Assembly: GCF_964033635.1 (NCBI RefSeq)
Contig: NZ_OZ035533.1
Coordinates: 6,543,001-6,607,000, forward strand
Direction: 5' to 3'
DNA: 64,000 nt
Origin: Chitinophaga sp. MM2321
GTDB lineage: Bacteria > Bacteroidota > Bacteroidia > Chitinophagales > Chitinophagaceae
This document shows, piece by piece, positions 46,060 through 54,613 of this stretch. Within the stretch, counting starts at the first letter, position 1; the number at the start of each line of letters is the position of its first letter. Under the pieces are notes generated by a model. That model did not search any database. It had not been told where the DNA came from and worked only from the letters and a program-made list of their open reading frames with translations. The translations under genes were made by a program, and so were the position numbers.

Positions 46060-46071
46060 GCCGGGCGTTTA
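46043..46071. terminator. Hairpin between convergent HxlR and jetC genes
   Basis: TAAACGCCCAGC pairs with GCCGGGCGTTTA across a five-base loop, with one mismatch. It includes the end of the HxlR gene and ends six bases before the jetC stop. It could act on both strands. Confidence 0.7.
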
Positions 46072-46076
46072 TACCG

Positions 46077-49000
46077 TTAAGACATGATCGCCATTGCCTC
46101 AAATTCTTTCTTTTTGTCGCGATACTCTTCCATCGTAAAATTATATACTACTGAATCGCGCTTGTTCTTGTTCGCTACAAAATGACAGGCATGAATATAT
46201 GGTTCTGCGATATTCAGTTTATCCAGCGGCGTTACTACCAGGAGCTGAAGGTTCAGCTGCCCGCAATATTCCATCAGGTAATGACTTTTTTCCGGATCCA
46301 GTTTGCTGAATGCCTCATCTACGGTGATGAAGCGTAAGCTGCGGTGCTGGCGGTTTGCTTCGTTGATACCAAACTGGTAAGCGATGGCCGCACCCAGGAT
46401 GGTGTAGGTAAACTGCGCTTTTTCGCCACCGGAAAGACTGGCGGTATCCTCGTAATATTTGAAAGCCTTGTTATCCGCAATGTAAAATTCTTTGGCGCCA
46501 AAGTCGAGCCAGTTGCGGACATCCGTTACTTTGCGGCGCCATGCTTCATTTTGTTGTAGCTCTGTGATCAGTACCTTGATGTTTTCAAACAGCTGTTCGC
46601 CGTAGGTATCATCTTTTTCCAGGTGATATTTCAGCGTGTCCGGAACGGCGTTGCTAAGTTTCTCTTTAAAATTCCTGATCTCCACATCGCGTACATGCCT
46701 GCATTCCAGTTGCAGATAAGTGTCCGGGTTTTTGTTGAAGGTAATGTTACGGAGTGGTTCGTTCAGGTCGTCCATTACTTCGCGGATCAGGTCTTCCTGT
46801 CCGTATATCCATGCCCGGTAGTTGGTAATGGCATTGAGCATGCTGGTGTCCATGTATTTACGGAAGCGGTCTTTATGCTCAATGAGGCGTTGGTATTTGA
46901 TATTTTCGTAGAGAGATGTAAACTCATCCAGGTATTTTACATGCGGTTGCAGATCGTTTACATCGCCCAGCCAGTCGGGGTAGGTATCGTGAATGGCTTT
47001 CGATGGCATGACAAACGTAGCCAGCTGCCGCGTGATTTCGGATTCTTTTTCGGCCGCCAGGCGCATCGCCTCATGCATGGCCGTTTTCAGGCTTTCATCC
47101 GCTTTTTTGCGGTGTGCAGCCAGTTGTAAAGCCGTTTCGGCGGGCTCGGTGATAGCCAGTTCCGACAGGTATTCCATGGCCCGTTGTAATGAGCTGTGGT
47201 CCAGGTCACCGGCTTTCAATTGCTTGAAGTAGCGTTGTTTTTCGGCGGCTTTATCATCCAGCCGGCCTTTCTCCTGGAGGATCTTATCTTTTTCTTTTTC
47301 CCTGGCGCTGATCAGTGCGGTGGCTTCGTCCAGCTGATCACAGATCACCTGGTATTTATCGCTGGTCTGCAGCAGTTGTGCTTTTTCCCTGGAAAACCGT
47401 TCAATCACTTCTGCGTGCGACTGCCAGCTGATTTCGCTGTAGTTGCGGAGCAACAGGAAGCCACTCAGTAAAGCGTGGATACCGGCAATGCCCTTGCGGG
47501 AATTTTCCAGCTGGGAGATGCTGTGTTGCAGCGTGTCAATAATCCGGTTGCACTCGTCCTGTTCTTCTTTTAACAGGCGGAGTTTATTTTTATTATTCCA
47601 TCCCAGTACATAATTATTTTGCTGGGAACGGTTAGGGCGGTCATCCTTTTCATGGCGTGTAGCCTGCCGCGTTAGTCCGTTTGCCGTGACTGCTTTTCGT
47701 GCGCGGTTAAATACGCTCATGTCATCGGTACAAACATAATCAAACTGGTCCAGCAGCTGTTTTTGTAACCACTCCTTGAACTCCGTGCCTGGCTTGATGT
47801 CTATCTTCTGTAATAAACTATCTTTTTCTGAAGGCATGCGGAGCATGGTGTAGGTTTCATCTTCTATCTTATGATATACCAACCTTGTTTGCAGGTTGTT
47901 TGTATTGATATACTTGTTGATCTCCGTAATATATCCTTCCGGTACCAGCAGTCGCAGGGCGAAGTTGTGCAGCACTTTTTCTATGGCGTTCTCCCAATGA
48001 CTTTCTTTGTCTTTTACTTTGATCAGTTCACCGGCAAAGGGCAGGTCTTCTTCGGCCACATCCAGCATATCCGCCAGCTGTTGCCGGATGCGGATCAGTT
48101 CATACGGAATATTATTTTTGCGGTGGAGGAAGGAATCAATTTCTTCTTCCAGGCGGGTAGCCTGACTGCTTTCAGCGGTCAGGCTGCTTTTATGATGGAA
48201 AATTTCTTCCTGTAAAGTTTCCAGTTGTTTGTCGTGTGCTGTTTTTAGCTGTTCAGCGGCGGCGATATTATCATGAAACTGTTGCTCATCGGGGTTGGGC
48301 GCTAGTTCCAGTTTTTCTGCCAGCATGTTGTACTCCTCCATTTTATTACGTTTTGTTTCCAGCGATTGCTGTTCGTAATGAATGGTTTTTTGTATGGAGC
48401 GCAGTTGTTCATCTACACTGTTGTTGGCCTTTTGCGCAATGAGCTCTTCTTTGCGTAGGTGTAGTGATTTCAGGTTACCATTCACGGTTGCCAGGGTGCT
48501 GGTGGTTACTTCCTGTTCCTGTTGGAGTACCTGCAATTCTTTTTCCAGGAGATCTTTTTCCTGTTTGTTAAACCAGTTGGGCAGCACGTCCTGGAGTGTT
48601 TGCAGCTCCCTGTTTTTATCCTGTAGTTCCTGCCATTTTTTCCTATTCTGAATAATAGGATCGAGCATTTGCAGCTGCGTTTCATCTTTGCGGATGGCGC
48701 GGTGGCTGGATAGCAGGCTGTCGTAGTTTTCCCGCAACTTCAGGAATTCGCTTTCCGCATCGGTTTCTTCCAGCATCTGACCCCGGATAAAAGTATTGAG
48801 GTCGCCCAGTACTTTGATTCCAACGGTTTGATTGAAAAGCGACAATGCTTTTTCACTTCTCAGGCCGAAGATGTTGCTGAATAATGCTGCATATTCTTTG
48901 AAGCTGTCGGTGATTTCTGTTTTTGGAAATTCTGCGCGCAGCTTCTTTTTCCAGTCACCTTTCAGGTCAAATTTACCGTTGCCGAAGTGGTCGTTTATAT

Positions 49001-49466
49001 TGAGCTTGTGTGGCGATACGATGTATTGACGTTTTAGTTCACCGGAATACCATCTTACCTGCGCCAGTGTGATCTGGTGCATGGTAGCGGCATTATAGAA
49101 GTAGGCGAGCAATACGGAATACGGGTTGTTTTCCTTGTGCCGCAGTTGTTCTGTTTTTGACTGCAGTGATTCTTCGGAAAATGTTTTGCCGTAGTAGCCC
49201 CAGAAATAAGATTCTTCTCCACGATCCTTTCGTTGTTCGGTGCCTGACGACTGGTTATAAAAACGTTTGCCTGCCGGAACGAGTAATGTCAGGAGGGCAT
49301 CTATCAGCGTGGTTTTGCCGCTGCCGTTAGCGCCTGTGAGCAGAGAGGTGTTGCCGTTGGTATTTAAACGATATATTTTATTATGAAAAGTTCCCCAGTT
49401 GTATATTTCGAGATAATGTAACCGGAATCCACTTTCTGTTGAGTCATTGTTGAACAGGGTTGACAT
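46077..49466 (-). CDS. jetC: Wadjet-type SMC-like ATPase JetC (MksB family)
   Basis: An 1129-residue condensin-like motor of the Wadjet plasmid-restriction system. Walker A is GANGSGKT (45-52), the ABC signature SLSGGEKAQ begins at about 1010, and Walker B with its catalytic Glu is FITVDEAF (D1050, E1051). Long coiled coils fill about 280-480 and 680-840 around a central hinge-like part. The N-terminus (FRLHYLEIYNWGTFHNKIYRLNTNG) is typical of JetC. The gene overlaps jetB by 23 bases. JetC should form a loop-extruding complex with JetA and JetB. JetD, the nuclease, is not encoded downstream. Confidence 0.9.
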   Translation of the reverse strand: MSTLFNNDSTESGFRLHYLEIYNWGTFHNKIYRLNTNGNTSLLTGANGSGKTTLIDALLTLLVPAGKRFYNQSSGTEQRKDRGEESYFWGYYGKTFSEESLQSKTEQLRHKENNPYSVLLAYFYNAATMHQITLAQVRWYSGELKRQYIVSPHKLNINDHFGNGKFDLKGDWKKKLRAEFPKTEITDSFKEYAALFSNIFGLRSEKALSLFNQTVGIKVLGDLNTFIRGQMLEETDAESEFLKLRENYDSLLSSHRAIRKDETQLQMLDPIIQNRKKWQELQDKNRELQTLQDVLPNWFNKQEKDLLEKELQVLQQEQEVTTSTLATVNGNLKSLHLRKEELIAQKANNSVDEQLRSIQKTIHYEQQSLETKRNKMEEYNMLAEKLELAPNPDEQQFHDNIAAAEQLKTAHDKQLETLQEEIFHHKSSLTAESSQATRLEEEIDSFLHRKNNIPYELIRIRQQLADMLDVAEEDLPFAGELIKVKDKESHWENAIEKVLHNFALRLLVPEGYITEINKYINTNNLQTRLVYHKIEDETYTMLRMPSEKDSLLQKIDIKPGTEFKEWLQKQLLDQFDYVCTDDMSVFNRARKAVTANGLTRQATRHEKDDRPNRSQQNNYVLGWNNKNKLRLLKEEQDECNRIIDTLQHSISQLENSRKGIAGIHALLSGFLLLRNYSEISWQSHAEVIERFSREKAQLLQTSDKYQVICDQLDEATALISAREKEKDKILQEKGRLDDKAAEKQRYFKQLKAGDLDHSSLQRAMEYLSELAITEPAETALQLAAHRKKADESLKTAMHEAMRLAAEKESEITRQLATFVMPSKAIHDTYPDWLGDVNDLQPHVKYLDEFTSLYENIKYQRLIEHKDRFRKYMDTSMLNAITNYRAWIYGQEDLIREVMDDLNEPLRNITFNKNPDTYLQLECRHVRDVEIRNFKEKLSNAVPDTLKYHLEKDDTYGEQLFENIKVLITELQQNEAWRRKVTDVRNWLDFGAKEFYIADNKAFKYYEDTASLSGGEKAQFTYTILGAAIAYQFGINEANRQHRSLRFITVDEAFSKLDPEKSHYLMEYCGQLNLQLLVVTPLDKLNIAEPYIHACHFVANKNKRDSVVYNFTMEEYRDKKKEFEAMAIMS

Positions 49467-50037
49467 GCAGTTTTAATTTTGATTTTATTTCTTCCAGTTT
49501 TTCGTTATTGACCAGTGCTTTGATGATCCTTTTTACCTCGTATTGGTGCAGTTCCTTGTTGGCAGCGTCTTCCCGGGTAGCTTTCAGAATGCCTATGTTT
49601 AACAGGCTATTGATTGGTTTGTTGAGATCTTTGAGCAGTTTGGATTTATTGTTACGTTCTTTGAAGAATAAGGTGAGTCTTTCCTTGATTTCTTTTTGTG
49701 TGAGAAACAGCCTGGTGCCGTTGCCGTTGATGTCAAATTCGTCCAGTGCTTCACGTAGTACGATGCAAAGCAGGGTAGCTTCGTAGGTGAGCCTTGTTTT
49801 GCGCATCAGGCGCGGGAGTGGTTTCTCGGCGGTATCGTCGGCATCGGGTTGCATGATGCGGGCGAAGCCATCGGATTCGTTGATCACCAGCTGTAGTCCT
49901 ACCTGCTGGAGATATTTGCTGAGTTCCGTTTGCCATCCCAGGAGGTCTTTCCAGTAAGTTTTATCTTCTTCGTATACAGGTCCCTGCATGAGTTTTATAA
50001 ACACGTGTGCGAAGGGAGATATATTATTATCGGCCAT
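49444..50037 (-). CDS. jetB: Wadjet kite subunit JetB (DUF4194, MksE-like)
   Basis: A 197-residue protein with the DUF4194 pattern: a C-terminal winged-helix stretch (TQKEIKERLTLFFKERNNKSKLLKDLNKPINSLLNIGILKATREDAANKELHQYEVKRIIKALVN) after a helical N-terminus (ISPFAHVFIKLMQGPVYEEDKTYWKDLLGWQTELSKYLQQVGLQLVINESDGFARI). It is the kite subunit that binds JetA and the ATPase. It starts eight bases after jetA and overlaps jetC, so the three are made together. Confidence 0.88.
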   Translation of the reverse strand: MADNNISPFAHVFIKLMQGPVYEEDKTYWKDLLGWQTELSKYLQQVGLQLVINESDGFARIMQPDADDTAEKPLPRLMRKTRLTYEATLLCIVLREALDEFDINGNGTRLFLTQKEIKERLTLFFKERNNKSKLLKDLNKPINSLLNIGILKATREDAANKELHQYEVKRIIKALVNNEKLEEIKSKLKLHVNPVQQ

Positions 50038-50045
50038 GATGATCT

Positions 50046-51509
50046 TTAGTTTTGAGAATTTGTAAACAGCACCATGGGCATATTAATGGTGCGGTTGCCC
50101 AGCAATACAGGATCGGGTGTTTCCAGTATGATGTGGCTGGATGACTGGCTGGCGATGGAGAAATAGGTGATCAGTTCTGTGAGTCCTTTTTCTGTGCCGT
50201 AAATTTCTACCAGTTCCTTCAAACTGATCTGTTTTTTGTTTTGCAGTTGGGTATTGATACGGTCTTCCAATAAGGTGCGGTCTATGTTAAAATGATTGAA
50301 TAATGAGTTGAAGTCGGTATCTCCGAAATCGGTGCCACCAATGCCTTCCGGGAATGCTACATCCTGGATGACTTTCTTTTCTTCCGCCATTTCCCAGCGG
50401 TCCAGCAGATCTGTTTCGGGATCGCTTTCTATCTCTATAAAAAATTCTTCACCGGGTATATTTTCCAGGGATTGAAATGCGAGCTGGCGGATTTCATTGA
50501 TCAGCTCTACTGCTTTCCGGTGATCGGTCAGGTTTTTTTCACTGAGTACGCGGCTGAGTTTATCGCTCAGTTTTTTATTGGCGTCGATTACTTTTTTGCC
50601 GGATGCATGGAGAAACTGTTTCAGTTTTTTGAGGAAGCGGTCATTTTTGTATTCGATGTTGCGTTCTTCCAGCAGGGTGTACAATTTTTCTATCAGCTCC
50701 CGCATTTCTTCCTGTTTGTTTTCATCCATCAGGAATTGCCAGAAAGAATAGAAGCTTTTGCCCTGGTCTTTTTGCCGGAGGGCTTCGAAGGAGTCCAGTG
50801 TATAGGCCAGGAGTACACCTTTGGCGATATCCCTTTCGCTTTGTTTGCGGTAGATTTCCTGGGTGATCTGTTCGAAGTTCTGTTCTACTTCTTTAAAATC
50901 GCTCAGGAGTTCGCGCGACATCCGGTTTACGTCATAGCATCTTTCTTTGATCTGGGTATCGTCAAATACCTGTACTCTGCCGGTGATGGTGATGGCTTTT
51001 ATCTCCTGTTCTATTTCAAATTTCTTTTTCTCCAGTTCCTGGATCCTTTGCTCCGGGTCTTTGTTGCTTTGGTCTATCAGTTCTTTCAGTTTGGAAAAAA
51101 TGTCTTTAAAGCGGCTTTCTGTGCCCACAAACTCCCGTTTCTGTAAAGTGGATACCCAGTGCATCACTTTTTCCATATCGCTGCTTAGTTCATGGATGTC
51201 GTTGCCGTCATCATCGGGATACTTGCGCAGGAAACCTTTATTGCTCCATTGTTCAATGTATTTTCTGGCTTTCTCGTCTTCATGCTCCAGGAGGCTGGTA
51301 GCGTCTATTTCGTCGTCAGCAGCCTTGTAGCCGGTAATACCGAGGTAGTCCGACAGGCGGGTCACCAGTTCCACATTGGAAACGGTGGTATGGTTTTTTT
51401 CCTTGAATGTCTGATGAAAAAATGACAGCATCATTGGCGCGCTACGTGCCCGGAGTATCTTCAGCGTTACCGACTGGGCATATAGATTACATAATTGGTC
51501 ATAAGTCAT
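50046..51509 (-). CDS. jetA: Wadjet kleisin subunit JetA (DUF3375, MksF-like)
   Basis: A 487-residue protein of the DUF3375 family, the kleisin-like bridge of type I Wadjet condensins. The N-terminal signature SVTLKILRARSAPMMLSFFHQTFK and ELVTRLSDYLGITG is clear; the middle is coiled coil (about 150-350); the C-terminus holds a small helical/winged part (LQNKKQISLKELVEIYGTEKGLTELITYFSIA). It is the first of the jet genes. A bestrophin gene ends 40 bp upstream on the same strand and could share the transcript. Confidence 0.9.
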   Translation of the reverse strand: MTYDQLCNLYAQSVTLKILRARSAPMMLSFFHQTFKEKNHTTVSNVELVTRLSDYLGITGYKAADDEIDATSLLEHEDEKARKYIEQWSNKGFLRKYPDDDGNDIHELSSDMEKVMHWVSTLQKREFVGTESRFKDIFSKLKELIDQSNKDPEQRIQELEKKKFEIEQEIKAITITGRVQVFDDTQIKERCYDVNRMSRELLSDFKEVEQNFEQITQEIYRKQSERDIAKGVLLAYTLDSFEALRQKDQGKSFYSFWQFLMDENKQEEMRELIEKLYTLLEERNIEYKNDRFLKKLKQFLHASGKKVIDANKKLSDKLSRVLSEKNLTDHRKAVELINEIRQLAFQSLENIPGEEFFIEIESDPETDLLDRWEMAEEKKVIQDVAFPEGIGGTDFGDTDFNSLFNHFNIDRTLLEDRINTQLQNKKQISLKELVEIYGTEKGLTELITYFSIASQSSSHIILETPDPVLLGNRTINMPMVLFTNSQN

Positions 51510-51549
51510 GCGGTAAAAATAAGCAATTTCTGACTCAGCAGGATGCTCC

Positions 51550-52458
51550 TTACATAATAAACAACCCTTCTGCTTTGGCTTTCACCGGTTGTGGCACGGG
51601 TACATCACCGAGGAGTTCTATCACATTGATTTCTATGGTGCGGGCGATACTGTCCAGCGGTGTGCCCAGGGGATGATATTCAAAGGGGTTCATGAGGGTG
51701 ATACCATTGAGATGCGTAACGTGGAATACAAAGCCGAACATCCAGCCAAAGATAATGGCCCACACGCCGATGGCTTCCGTCATCATGAGTGTGTTCATGA
51801 TCACATAAAACCAGATGAACAGGTGGGTGAAGTATACATAGCTGGGTGGGAATACGGTGTTTTTGATACGTTCGGATTTTCCCATTCCGTCGCAATGCTT
51901 TACCAGCAGCTGGTTCAGCTCTATGAAGCTGAAGCCGTCAATGATGCCTGAAAGGCGGAGTTGCTGCAGGTTTTCTGTTTGCATATTAAGCAGGGCATTG
52001 GGGATATTGCTTTGATCCCGGAGAAAAGTGATTTCCTCTTTGGTGAGGAAGCGGGTATAATATTCATCGGGGATGCGGCGCAGACTTGCTTTCAGGGAAT
52101 ATATGAAAGCCAGGTGGCGGTAGATCATATGACGCACCAGCGCCCTGGCTTCGGTATGATCACTGGTGTTGGTATAGTGAAGCAGACAGCGTGCCCAGGA
52201 GCGGGAATCATTTACCAGTGCTCCCCAGATGATACGGGCCTCCCACCAGCGGTCATATGCCTGGTTGTTATTAAAACCGATAAAAAATGCAATAGCCGTA
52301 CCCAATACAGCCGATACAGTCACCGGGATCGATATGTGTGCAGATAGCCAGAAGGTATCTACCAGGTATACGAGGGTGCAGCAAATGAGGAGCATGAAGT
52401 CAACTTTCCAGGTGAAGGAAAAGATCTGGGCGATGGAGAGCCGGTGTTTCAGGAGCAT
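51550..52458 (-). CDS. Bestrophin family (UPF0187) ion channel protein
   Basis: A 302-residue inner membrane protein of the bacterial bestrophin family, which forms pentameric ion channels. Membrane segments lie at about 22-44, 45-62, 208-228 and 229-250. Family motifs include ALGTAIAFFIGFNNNQAYDRWWEARIIWGALVNDSRSWAR and the C-terminal GVWAIIFGWMFGFVFHVTHLNGITLMNPFEYHPLGTPLDSIARTIEINVIELLGD. It lies 40 bp upstream of jetA. A role in plasmid defence is not known for this family; the pairing may be chance. Confidence 0.9.
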   Translation of the reverse strand: MLLKHRLSIAQIFSFTWKVDFMLLICCTLVYLVDTFWLSAHISIPVTVSAVLGTAIAFFIGFNNNQAYDRWWEARIIWGALVNDSRSWARCLLHYTNTSDHTEARALVRHMIYRHLAFIYSLKASLRRIPDEYYTRFLTKEEITFLRDQSNIPNALLNMQTENLQQLRLSGIIDGFSFIELNQLLVKHCDGMGKSERIKNTVFPPSYVYFTHLFIWFYVIMNTLMMTEAIGVWAIIFGWMFGFVFHVTHLNGITLMNPFEYHPLGTPLDSIARTIEINVIELLGDVPVPQPVKAKAEGLFIM

Positions 52459-52610
52459 GGATTAGTTTTTACCATTTCAACATGATTGAGGATCGTCTTA
52501 TTTTCAATTTAAATAAAAAAATCCGGAATATTATCTCCCTTAAAATCAGCCTGTTATCTTTATAAAAACATTTAGTCTATAGAATTAGTAGGATATTATA
52601 TTTTTTGCTG

Positions 52611-52618
52611 TATATTTG
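52611..52618 (+). promoter_or_regulatory. Bacteroidota-type -7 element (TAnnTTTG)
   Basis: TATATTTG matches the -7 consensus, about 76 bp before the redoxin-like gene. A hairpin terminator at 52649-52669 lies between this box and the gene, so only part of the transcripts may reach it. Confidence 0.55.
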
Positions 52619-52648
52619 TTGCGTGATACTGAATAGCAGATAAACCAA

Positions 52649-52669
52649 CCCCTTGCGAGGGGCTTTTTT
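52649..52669 (+). terminator. Terminator in the 5' leader of the redoxin-like gene
   Basis: CCCCT pairs with AGGGG around a TGCG loop, followed by C and six T. It lies only 25 bp before the start codon at 52694, so it could act as an attenuator, or end a short RNA of about 45 nt. Confidence 0.7.
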
Positions 52670-52693
52670 AGCAGCCATTAAAAATTAGCAGAG

Positions 52694-53311
52694 ATGTCTA
52701 CACTTTACAGATATGCGGATTACCTCACGCAGCCGATACCAGAAAGCTTCCCCAGCCCTGTCAGAAACAGGGAAAGAATTAATCCTTTGGCTACGGGTCA
52801 TTTTTTTCCTGAGTTTTTTGTAGAAGAAGAATGCATTATTAATGGCGCGGCTTTATTAGGTCATGTAAAACAAGGCATCTCCCTGCATCGCTTAACAGCA
52901 CAACCCCTGGTGGTTGCTTTTTATTCCGTCAACTGGAATGGTTATGGCGACAGGTTGCTGGAACAACTGTACGACAGTCATGCCGCGATAGAAGCGGCAG
53001 GCGCACGTTTGCTGGTGTTATCCAGTGAGAAGAAAAAACATTTTACTGCTTTCAATCCCCATCCGTTGCCGTTTGACGTAGCCTGGGATGCACAGCATCT
53101 CATTGCGCGGAAGGCAGGCATCTATAAGGAAACAGACCCGCTTTGGGGCCGTGTTTCCGGTGTTAATGCGGATGTTCCTACACCGGCAGTATTTCTTGTT
53201 ACGCCTTCGCTGGAAATTACTTATAGTTTTACAGACCAGTTCATGCAACAGGCATTTTCTCCTGAAGCCTTGCTGGCAGCAATAGAAAAGAAACTCGCCA
53301 TCAGTGCCTGA
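52694..53311 (+). CDS. Redoxin/AhpC-TSA-like protein lacking the peroxidatic cysteine
   Basis: A 205-residue thioredoxin-fold protein resembling the AhpC/TSA family: PLVVAFYSVNWNGYGDRLLEQLYDSHAAIEAAGARLLVLSS, then FDVAWDAQHLIARKAGIYKETDPLWGRVSGVN and TPAVFLVTPSLEITYSFTDQF. The active-site loop, which in peroxiredoxins holds the catalytic Cys after FY, reads SVNWNGYG without Cys. The only cysteine is C47, before the fold core. Peroxidase activity by the usual mechanism is therefore unlikely. The gene is divergent from bestrophin and stops one base before the convergent serine hydrolase gene. Confidence 0.75.
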   Translation: MSTLYRYADYLTQPIPESFPSPVRNRERINPLATGHFFPEFFVEEECIINGAALLGHVKQGISLHRLTAQPLVVAFYSVNWNGYGDRLLEQLYDSHAAIEAAGARLLVLSSEKKKHFTAFNPHPLPFDVAWDAQHLIARKAGIYKETDPLWGRVSGVNADVPTPAVFLVTPSLEITYSFTDQFMQQAFSPEALLAAIEKKLAISA

Positions 53312-54598
53312 TCAATCATTGATCGCCTGGTAAACAAGCACTTTATATTTATCGTTCAGTTCTCCATGTGAAGTGGGCCAGATATTTTTATAGATCAGGC
53401 CAATGATCTTTTCTTTTGGATCAGCCCAGTAAGTAGTGGAGAACATTCCTCCCCAACCGAAAACACCTGTTGGTGCTGGTGTGGCACCGCTGCTTTTATC
53501 ATTCACCACACTGAAGCCCAGCCCGAAATTATCTTTCGTATTCCAGCCGGTAGAGAGGTCGCCGGTTTGGTTCAGGGTCATTATCCGAACCGTATTGCGG
53601 CTTAGTATTCTTACATTGTTGTAGGTACCGCCATTCAGCATCATCTGTAAGAAGATTGCATAATCATACATCGTAGACGAAAGCCCGCCCCCACCTGAAA
53701 AATAAGTACCCTTACTTTCCGGATAGTTTGTATAAAATGTTTGCCCCTGCAACTCAATAGTGGACGGCATCTTCGAGATCTTATGCGTTTTTTGATCCTC
53801 GGTATACAGCGTGGCTAAACGCGATTGTTTTTCTTTTGGAAGATAAAAATAAGTGTCTTTCATCCCCAATGGATCAAAGATGCGCTCTTTCAGGAACTGG
53901 TCAAGGGGCTTGCCGGACAATACTTCTACCAGGTAACCCAATACATCGGTATTCAGGCCATAAGTCCATTTTTCGCCGGGATTATGCATCAATGGTAATC
54001 CGCCCAGTATTTTTATTTTATCTCCCAGTAAAAGATTATTGAGCCCGACACCAGCTACTATACCCGCTTTTCCGTACACAGCCACCGCCTGGGGACTGCC
54101 TATCTGTGCATAGCCCAGCCCGGAAGTATGCGTGAGCAGATCGCGGATTGTGATTTCGCGGGAAGCGGGTTCGGAAGTATAGGTAGTGTCCTTAAGATTG
54201 AATGTTTTTAGTACCCGGGGATGTGCAAATTCGGGAATGTATGCAGAGATCGGATCATCCAGCAGGAACTTACCTTCTTCATACAGCATCATCACGGCCA
54301 GGCTGGTAATCGCCTTTGTTTGGGAGGCAATGCGAAAGATGTTATCCGTTTTCTCCACTGTTTTTTTGGTAATGTCATCATATCCGAATGCCTTGTTGTA
54401 CACAATTTTTCCATCGCGTATAATCATGGCCGTTACACCATTGACATAGCCTTTGTCGATGTATTGCTGTACAACGGTATCTATACGGTTTAGTCTTTCA
54501 GCAGACATGCCCGCTTCTGCTGGCGTAGCAGTGCGTAGCACCTGTGCATCCGCTATTATGGTGGAGAGCAGGAATAGGGAGAAGAGCAGTTTTTTCAT
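53312..54598 (-). CDS. Class C beta-lactamase-like serine hydrolase
   Basis: A 428-residue exported hydrolase of the beta-lactamase/EstB family. Signal peptide residues 1-19 (MKKLLFSLFLLSTIIADAQ). The SxxK nucleophile motif is S92-Q-T-K95 in FRIASQTKAITSL; the catalytic tyrosine lies in WTYGLNTDVLGYLVEVLSG (Y213). The family includes esterases, D-aminopeptidases and penicillin-binding proteins, so resistance should not be assumed. The gene lies 16 bp downstream of an AraC-type gene on the same strand and may be co-transcribed. Confidence 0.9.
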   Translation of the reverse strand: MKKLLFSLFLLSTIIADAQVLRTATPAEAGMSAERLNRIDTVVQQYIDKGYVNGVTAMIIRDGKIVYNKAFGYDDITKKTVEKTDNIFRIASQTKAITSLAVMMLYEEGKFLLDDPISAYIPEFAHPRVLKTFNLKDTTYTSEPASREITIRDLLTHTSGLGYAQIGSPQAVAVYGKAGIVAGVGLNNLLLGDKIKILGGLPLMHNPGEKWTYGLNTDVLGYLVEVLSGKPLDQFLKERIFDPLGMKDTYFYLPKEKQSRLATLYTEDQKTHKISKMPSTIELQGQTFYTNYPESKGTYFSGGGGLSSTMYDYAIFLQMMLNGGTYNNVRILSRNTVRIMTLNQTGDLSTGWNTKDNFGLGFSVVNDKSSGATPAPTGVFGWGGMFSTTYWADPKEKIIGLIYKNIWPTSHGELNDKYKVLVYQAIND

Positions 54599-54613
54599 AT
54601 ACGTGATTCGTCA

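Noticed and set aside
46060..46077. A jetD gene downstream of jetC
   Set aside because: The HxlR gene ends 17 bases away on the other strand, and nothing resembling DUF3322/DUF2220 occurs on either side within the window.
50472..51146. 224-codon reading frame antisense to jetA
   Set aside because: The Phe-rich translation comes from the Lys/Glu-rich coiled coil on the other strand.
53312..54598. Beta-lactam resistance gene
   Set aside because: The protein belongs to the broad class C-like serine hydrolase group, in which most members are esterases or peptidases; nothing points to lactam cleavage.
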